NCBI GenBank assembly: GCA_002305315.1
Contig: DBQQ01000045.1
Span: forward strand, 1-26,365
Reading direction: 5' to 3'
Length of the DNA stretch: 26,365 bases
Source: Clostridiales bacterium UBA1390
Lineage (GTDB): Bacteria; Bacillota; Clostridia; Lachnospirales; Bianqueaceae
Position 1 is the first letter of the stretch. Each line of letters opens with the position of its first letter. Positions 22,691 to 26,365 of the stretch are shown piece by piece. The notes under the pieces are model-generated. The model saw only the letters and a program-made list of their open reading frames with translations, was not told where the DNA came from and did no database searches. The position numbers and the translations under genes were made by a program.

Positions 22691-22883
22691 CAGAGGGTGA
22701 AACGGCTGAAAACCTTATATTTAAAGGACTTCAGCAAAACAAAGTCTATATATTATGTCTGGCGGTATCACTTTATGGAATTGACCTTTTTCGTTATCTC
22801 GTGGTAAATACCGCTTGCTTTCCTGTTCCTTCCGTGTTACGATAGCCATGGTGATTACGTTCTTGCATTAGGGTGTTGTAGTG

Positions 22884-22916
22884 GTGACTGTATTCTAACA
22901 AACGCAGTCACTTTTT
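22884..22916 (+). terminator. Intrinsic terminator without an obvious gene upstream
   Basis: GTGACTG (22884-22890) pairs with CAGTCAC (22905-22911), followed by TTTTT. It could end a small untranslated transcript or be left from a lost gene. Confidence 0.7.
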
Positions 22917-22962
22917 CTATTTCAACCCTACAGTTATTTTTTCATGAAAACTTGACAAAGAA

Positions 22963-22991
22963 TTGCATCCCCCTAATCTGTATGATATAAT
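22963..22991 (+). promoter_or_regulatory. Promoter of the HAD phosphatase gene
   Basis: -10 TATAAT (22986-22991) with -35 TTGCAT (22963-22968) at 17 bp. A perfect TTGACA at 22952-22957 lies too far away (28 bp). The start is predicted at about 22998. Confidence 0.7.
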
Positions 22992-22997
22992 TAACTA

Positions 22998-23221
22998 GAC
23001 GGATGTCGAAATCCGTCCCCGTGTCATATTTCCATGACGAAACACAAAACTTGAGGGAAGCAAATCGTCGCGGTGTCGCGTTTGCGGAAGCCAGGCAGCA
23101 GAGCGAAAAGCAGCACAGGTCGAGAGACGTGTGTGGCGGAAGCATGGGAAAAAACGGGGACGGACAGGAATGGAGAACAATAGGAATTCGTGAAAATATG
23201 AAACCAGAGGAGGCGCATGCG
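22998..23221 (+). promoter_or_regulatory. Long structured leader with alternative pairings, riboswitch-like
   Basis: The transcript should begin with a hairpin, GACGGAT (22998-23004) with ATCCGTC (23011-23017). The same TCCGTC bases also belong to an 11-bp stem, 23012-23022 with 23154-23164 (ACGGGGACGGA), which would close a 150-nt domain; both cannot form together. Inside lie GTCAT/ATGAC, GCAAA...CGCG with CGCGTTTGC, and a stem capped by a GAGA tetraloop near 23116-23135. GGAAGC occurs three times (23056, 23086, 23138). No known RNA class is recognised. Confidence 0.5.
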
Positions 23222-24406
23222 ATGTCGGATCAGAAGTATGAGAGAAGATATAAAGAGGATCGACCGGTCGTAGCCATATGCTATGATTTTGACAAGACTC
23301 TGTCTCCAGACGATATGCAGGCACAGGGCTTCATTCAGTCCGTCGGTTATGAGCATGTGCCAGACTTTTGGATGAAGTCGAACGCCCTCGCCGATAAGAA
23401 TGGGATGGATCAGAACCTGGCCTACATGTTTACGATGAAGCAGGAGGCGGAGGGATCGCTCCTGTTCACCAAGTCGACGCTCATAGAATACGGCGAGAAG
23501 GTGCAGCTGTTTCCGGGCGTCGAGCAATGGTTTGAGCGCATTCGCCAGTATGGAAAAGAGCAGGGCGTCATCGTCGAGCATTATATCATCTCGTCCGGAC
23601 TGAAGGAAATGATCGAGGGCACTTCCGTCGCCAAGGCAGGCGCTTTCGAAAAGATCTATGCCAGTTCTTTTCTTTATAATGAAAAGGGCGTCGCGATATG
23701 GCCGGCTCAGGTGGTCAACTACACCAGCAAGACGCAGTTCCTGTTCCGCATCGAGAAGGGTGTACTGGACATCAACGATGCCGCCGTGAACGATTACTTC
23801 CCGCCGGAGACGCTGCGCGTGCCTTTCCGCAACATGATCTACATTGGTGACAGCGATACGGATATTCCTTGCATGAAGCTGGTGAATTCCTATGGCGGAC
23901 ACTCCATCGGCGTTTACAATGCCGAAACCAGAGACAAAAGCAAGGTCTATAAGATGATGCGGGATAACCGTATCCGGTACTTCGCGCCAGCCGACTATTC
24001 GGAAGGCACCGAGCTGGATACGCTGGTTAAGGCGATTATCGACCGGACAGCAGCCAACGAGATCCTGGAATCCTGGCATCTCGTCGCGCAGGAGGAGCGT
24101 AAACTGGCCGATAAGCAGAGCAATGAGAAAGAGATTGAGAAGACGAATTTTTTGATTGCTTTAGAGAACAGCGACAACTTTGCCAACACTCACACGATCA
24201 TTGGGAAAATGAAGAAGATTCGAGAGTGGACACCGGAAGAGAAAGAGACCCTGTGCAAGATCGCACTGGCCAATAGTCAGGTGCTGTATATCCTGGGAGA
24301 CGCAAATGTCTCGGCTTTTTACAGAAGGTTGCTGGCGGATGTGCGCAAGCTGAGCCAGGTGGAGAAAGAAGTGTGGGAAAAGGTGAGAGGGGGTACCTCA
24401 TTGTAA
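23222..24406 (+). CDS. HAD superfamily phosphatase with C-terminal helical extension
   Basis: A 394-residue haloacid-dehalogenase-type hydrolase. Catalytic motif I is YDFDKTLS (D22 nucleophile, D24), motif II ISSG near 123-126, motif III lysine K170 in YTSKTQFLF, and motif IV IGDSDTDIP (D210, D214). The helical insertion between motifs I and II is of the phosphoserine-phosphatase type. Residues about 300-394 are a charged, helical tail with no motif I recognise. AGAGGAGG lies 8 nt before the ATG at 23222; the frame is open back to an ATG at 23003, but that start has no ribosome binding site and would lie at the mRNA 5' end. The substrate is unknown. Confidence 0.9.
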   Translation: MSDQKYERRYKEDRPVVAICYDFDKTLSPDDMQAQGFIQSVGYEHVPDFWMKSNALADKNGMDQNLAYMFTMKQEAEGSLLFTKSTLIEYGEKVQLFPGVEQWFERIRQYGKEQGVIVEHYIISSGLKEMIEGTSVAKAGAFEKIYASSFLYNEKGVAIWPAQVVNYTSKTQFLFRIEKGVLDINDAAVNDYFPPETLRVPFRNMIYIGDSDTDIPCMKLVNSYGGHSIGVYNAETRDKSKVYKMMRDNRIRYFAPADYSEGTELDTLVKAIIDRTAANEILESWHLVAQEERKLADKQSNEKEIEKTNFLIALENSDNFANTHTIIGKMKKIREWTPEEKETLCKIALANSQVLYILGDANVSAFYRRLLADVRKLSQVEKEVWEKVRGGTSL

Positions 24407-24446
24407 TGTCGGCGTGGAAGGAGTATTCAGAAGGATTTTAGAATAG

Positions 24447-24471
24447 AAAAAACGCCGCATGGATAGCGGCG
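24447..24471 (-). terminator. Intrinsic terminator of the RelB/DinJ gene
   Basis: On the minus strand CGCCGC, a 7-nt loop and GCGGCG are followed by TTTTTT. It sits 7 nt past the antitoxin stop. Confidence 0.88.
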
Positions 24472-24477
24472 GTAGGG

Positions 24478-24771
24478 TCAGCGAGAAGATTTATTTCTTT
24501 TTTTTAGTTCTTGGAGCGCTTCTTCTACATCAGAGTAATGCTTTGTATCGGGATCCTGCGCGATTTGCTCGGCTTCCAGCATGGCGGCTATGGTTTCCGC
24601 ATTAGGCTGTCCCAGACGGACTTTAAAGGGAAAGCCACCGACGCGAAGAGATTGATGCAAGAAAACATGGATGGCCGTAGTGAGATCCGTCCCCAGCTCG
24701 CGGTACAGAGATTCACATTGTTCTTTGAGATCGCTATCTATACGAATATAGAAATCCGTTGTGGGGGACAT
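24478..24771 (-). CDS. RelB/DinJ family antitoxin, apparently solitary
   Basis: A 97-residue antitoxin: a ribbon-helix-helix N-terminus (DFYIRIDSDLKEQCESLYRELGTDLTTAIHVFL) typical of RelB/DinJ, then a charged C-terminal tail rich in Glu, Gln and Lys that should bind a RelE/YafQ-type toxin. AAGGAG precedes the ATG on the minus strand. No toxin follows: a terminator begins within 10 nt of the stop and the gene beyond is on the other strand. It may be an orphan, or pair with a toxin elsewhere. Confidence 0.9.
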   Translation of the reverse strand: MSPTTDFYIRIDSDLKEQCESLYRELGTDLTTAIHVFLHQSLRVGGFPFKVRLGQPNAETIAAMLEAEQIAQDPDTKHYSDVEEALQELKKRNKSSR

Positions 24772-24794
24772 GAAATCAGCTCCTTCCCAATACT

Positions 24795-24844
24795 ATACAA
24801 TTGAGGTATGCTTATATTATGTGCGAATTGTATTGTAAAGTCAA
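24795..24844 (-). promoter_or_regulatory. Promoter and inverted repeat of the RelB/DinJ gene
   Basis: On the minus strand -35 TTGACT (24839-24844) and -10 CATAAT (24816-24821) are 17 bp apart. ATACAATT (24795-24802) and AATTGTAT (24826-24833) are perfect inverted arms flanking the -10, suiting autorepression. Confidence 0.6.
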
Positions 24845-25377
24845 TTGGTATGACTCAAAAAGAGAAGGGAAATTGAAGGGAATATTTAAATTCCCTGTAC
24901 CAAGTTTTGCTTGATTGAATCCTTGGAGTGGACATTTTACTTTTGCTAAAGGTCTTGTTTTATTACGAGTTCTGTTGCTGCTGGTGTTTGTGGACTTCTG
25001 ATGTTAACCTATTTATGAGAAGTAGATCTTTGTGTTTTAGATTTTACATCTTTGAATTTTGGAGTCTCTACCTCTTTGATGAGGGATCTGCTGCATCAGT
25101 TCTATACTCAAGCCTAATGTCGTTGCTCTCTTGATTAAAATAGCTTTTTTCAGATGTGATTCGATACAGGTGCTTTTAGAGAGGCGTACTTAAATAGGAT
25201 TTCCTCATCACTATTAGGCCGATCCGTCAAATGGGCCGACATCCACACTGTAAACCAAGAGGTTTATTTTAAAATTGTGAGACTCCGCATAGTGGTATAT
25301 GTTCGACTTTCGCGGGCTTGATTGCAAAGGATTCCAGGTCAATTGGTAAGGTGCGCATTGCAGCATCCCTTACATAT
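24845..25377. other. AT-rich stretch without a supportable gene
   Basis: Composition changes to AT-rich and no open frame has a ribosome binding site plus a plausible protein. It holds a GGGAAT/ATTCCC palindrome (24878-24895) and an 11-mer, GTCAATTGGTA, present at 24840-24850 and again at 25338-25348. This is where the host-like genes to the left meet phage-like genes to the right, so an integration boundary may lie here. Confidence 0.5.
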
Positions 25378-25415
25378 ATCACTAGGACGACAGACTGTCT
25401 CGCCGTCCTAGTGAT
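25378..25415. repeat. Perfect 12-bp inverted repeat at the end of the phage-like module
   Basis: ATCACTAGGACG (25378-25389) and CGTCCTAGTGAT (25404-25415) enclose 14 nt. It starts 7 bp past the stop of the minus-strand small membrane gene, so it is probably its transcription end, although no run of Ts follows on either strand. It could alternatively be a recombination or binding site. Confidence 0.65.
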
Positions 25416-25422
25416 AAGTTAA

Positions 25423-25608
25423 TTATTTCTCCAACAGCTTCATACGTTTTTCATGATATTCTGTGTCACGAGTCGCTTGTTCTTGCTCCCGCTTTTCGCG
25501 TTTGCGGTCGTAGAGAAAGGACTGCACAGCAGTGATCAGAAAAACGACGCTGAAGCACAGCCAGATTATGAGAAGAGCAAAGAGAAGAATTGTCTGAAGT
25601 GTCGCCAT
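25423..25608 (-). CDS. Small single-helix membrane protein of the phage-like module
   Basis: A 61-residue protein with one strongly hydrophobic helix (residues about 5-31, ILLFALLIIWLCFSVVFLI) followed by a charged, probably coiled-coil tail (YDRKREKREQEQATRD). AAAGGAGGT lies close upstream of the ATG on the minus strand. It is the last gene of the minus-strand phage-like set and lies 20 nt after DUF2815. The family is not recognised; the charged tail behind one helix faces the cytoplasm by the positive-inside rule. Confidence 0.78.
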   Translation of the reverse strand: MATLQTILLFALLIIWLCFSVVFLITAVQSFLYDRKREKREQEQATRDTEYHEKRMKLLEK

Positions 25609-25628
25609 ATTTGATTACCTCCTTTACC

Positions 25629-26201
25629 TTAATCAAGGAAATCCTTGTTGTCATCGGTTGTAAAGTCTGTCTGGGCGCGTGTTTTACCGATGAGGGGTTC
25701 GCTGTCACGGATCTTCTGTAGGTTGTTCAGCCCACAGGCGATGCCCTTGTTACCGTTGGAGTTGAAGGCGTAGAAGTTGATGCTGGCACGACCGTACACG
25801 CCAGAGTAAACCTCGGAGCGAGTCAGGATCGGATTGCAGTCGGCGTCAACGATGCCCGGAACTGTACGGGAGTTTGCATTGACGAAGTAGCTGTCAGCAT
25901 AAGCCGGATCACCTGGACGCTCGGTGTCGCCGTCACGAAGAGGCGTCTTGATAGCGGTGAGAGGCGGTACAGTGCGACCATTGCCCTTGAGCTTTGCCTG
26001 ACCTTTCTCGTAGGCTGCCTGAATCGCGGCCTTGATCTTCTGAACGGTCACGGTGTCAGTCTTCGGAATGATGAGGCTGACGCTGAATTTCGGGGTGCCG
26101 CCATTGATGGACTTGGCTTCCCAAACATTGGCGTAGGACCAACGGGTGTCCTTGCCGGTGATAACCTTCATGGGGGTTGCGAGCTTAGTAGAATTTGACA
26201 T
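25629..26201 (-). CDS. DUF2815 phage protein, probable ssDNA-binding protein
   Basis: A 190-residue protein recognised as DUF2815, found in replication modules of Bacillota phages and related integrated elements, where it is thought to bind single-stranded DNA. Features are the GKDTRWSYANVWEAKSING start, KFSVSLIIPKTDT, the acidic DRDG-like loop (PLRDGDTERPGDPAYAD), SGVYGRASINFYAFN, and an acidic C-terminal tail (DDNKDFLD) as in SSB proteins. The ATG at 26199-26201 has AAGGAGG upstream; an earlier in-frame ATG (26223-26225) overlaps the preceding gene and lacks a site. It directly follows the DUF2800 gene by 1 nt. Confidence 0.92.
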   Translation of the reverse strand: MSNSTKLATPMKVITGKDTRWSYANVWEAKSINGGTPKFSVSLIIPKTDTVTVQKIKAAIQAAYEKGQAKLKGNGRTVPPLTAIKTPLRDGDTERPGDPAYADSYFVNANSRTVPGIVDADCNPILTRSEVYSGVYGRASINFYAFNSNGNKGIACGLNNLQKIRDSEPLIGKTRAQTDFTTDDNKDFLD

Positions 26202-26202
26202 A

Positions 26203-26365
26203 TTAGTTGTCCTCCTTAAAATCATTGATAATGGTTGTCATTGCCGGTCTTTTATCGCTGTCCGGCACCAGCGTGGGTTTTCCTTGAGGTTTGGTGATTA
26301 GGCCTCCAAGAATGTCGTTGAATTGTTTCTTTCCGAGAAGCGAGGTCATGGCGGTGACGCCGAGA
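26203..26365 (-). CDS. DUF2800 phage protein, C-terminal part (cut by the window end)
   Basis: The last 53 codons of a minus-strand gene whose start lies beyond the right end. The readable end includes VTAMTSLLGKKQFNDILGGL, then KPQGKPTLVPDSDKRPAM, typical of the C-terminus of DUF2800, a RecB-like nuclease family that precedes DUF2815 in phage replication modules. Its stop (26203-26205) is 1 nt from the DUF2815 start, indicating coupled translation. The pair makes it likely that a prophage or phage-derived element extends to the right of the window. Confidence 0.88.
   Translation of the reverse strand, partial: LGVTAMTSLLGKKQFNDILGGLITKPQGKPTLVPDSDKRPAMTTIINDFKEDN

Noticed and set aside
22405..22845. 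146-codon plus-strand frame
   Set aside because: No ribosome binding site and no protein-like composition; the minus strand of the same region carries the HNH endonuclease relic, which explains the open frame.
23003..23221. N-terminal extension of the HAD phosphatase starting at 23003
   Set aside because: The ATG would lie within a few bases of the predicted mRNA 5' end without a ribosome binding site, and the HAD motif begins normally after the ATG at 23222, which has a good site.
24928..25134. 68-codon plus-strand frame rich in Leu, Phe and Cys
   Set aside because: No ribosome binding site, low complexity, and typical of chance frames in AT-rich DNA.
25330..25380. tRNA-like stretch (GGTCAATTGGTAAGG resembling a D-arm)
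   Set aside because: No matching acceptor, anticodon or T-arm can be drawn; no tRNA or rRNA gene was found in the window.

Overview
The window looks like a chromosomal segment of an anaerobic, moderately GC-rich member of the Bacillota, most like a gut Lachnospiraceae-type Clostridium. This rests on strong AAGGAGG ribosome binding sites, TTGACA/TATAAT promoters, short intrinsic terminators, peroxiredoxin-based oxygen defence, Ni-pincer cofactor genes, a Crp/Fnr-ferredoxin pair and Clostridia-type phage genes. The species call is an inference from gene content.

Left part (1-8650): an alkyl hydroperoxide reductase pair (ahpC and a flavoprotein reductase whose domain order is swapped relative to classical AhpF) is followed by a zinc deacylase of the AstE/AspA type. 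A two-gene heterodimeric ABC exporter comes next. The ahpC promoter and the exporter promoter carry nearly the same 18-bp palindromic operator, so one unseen repressor probably controls both. Around the exporter lie decayed genes: a fragment of another ABC exporter on the minus strand, a truncated SAM methyltransferase and a TetR regulator with a lost C-terminal half. A 55-residue membrane protein and a strong terminator close this module.

Centre (8650-17330): a DUF3842 protein, then larE, larB and larC (biosynthesis of the nickel-pincer nucleotide, NPN, the lactate racemase cofactor), then a five-gene NikABCDE-type ABC importer. All run in one direction with tiny gaps or overlaps and end at one terminator. 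The importer probably supplies the nickel that LarC inserts, and LarC carries a large His-rich insert. No larA-type enzyme lies in the window, so the consumer of the cofactor is elsewhere. A hairpin-rich leader with a terminator precedes larE and may attenuate the operon.

Right-centre (17330-22380): a membrane-anchored XRE regulator behind a structured leader, a methylguanine-DNA methyltransferase, a divergent Crp/Fnr regulator and dicluster-ferredoxin pair sharing one palindromic operator, 3-methyladenine DNA glycosylase I with a coiled-coil protein, and a Phd-Doc toxin-antitoxin pair.

Right end (22380-26365): a decayed HNH endonuclease gene (minus strand); a HAD phosphatase behind a leader of more than 200 nt with mutually exclusive base pairings, a riboswitch-like arrangement; a solitary RelB/DinJ antitoxin; about 650 bp of AT-rich DNA without recognisable genes; and the start of a minus-strand prophage or integrated-element replication module (DUF2800 end, DUF2815, small membrane protein).
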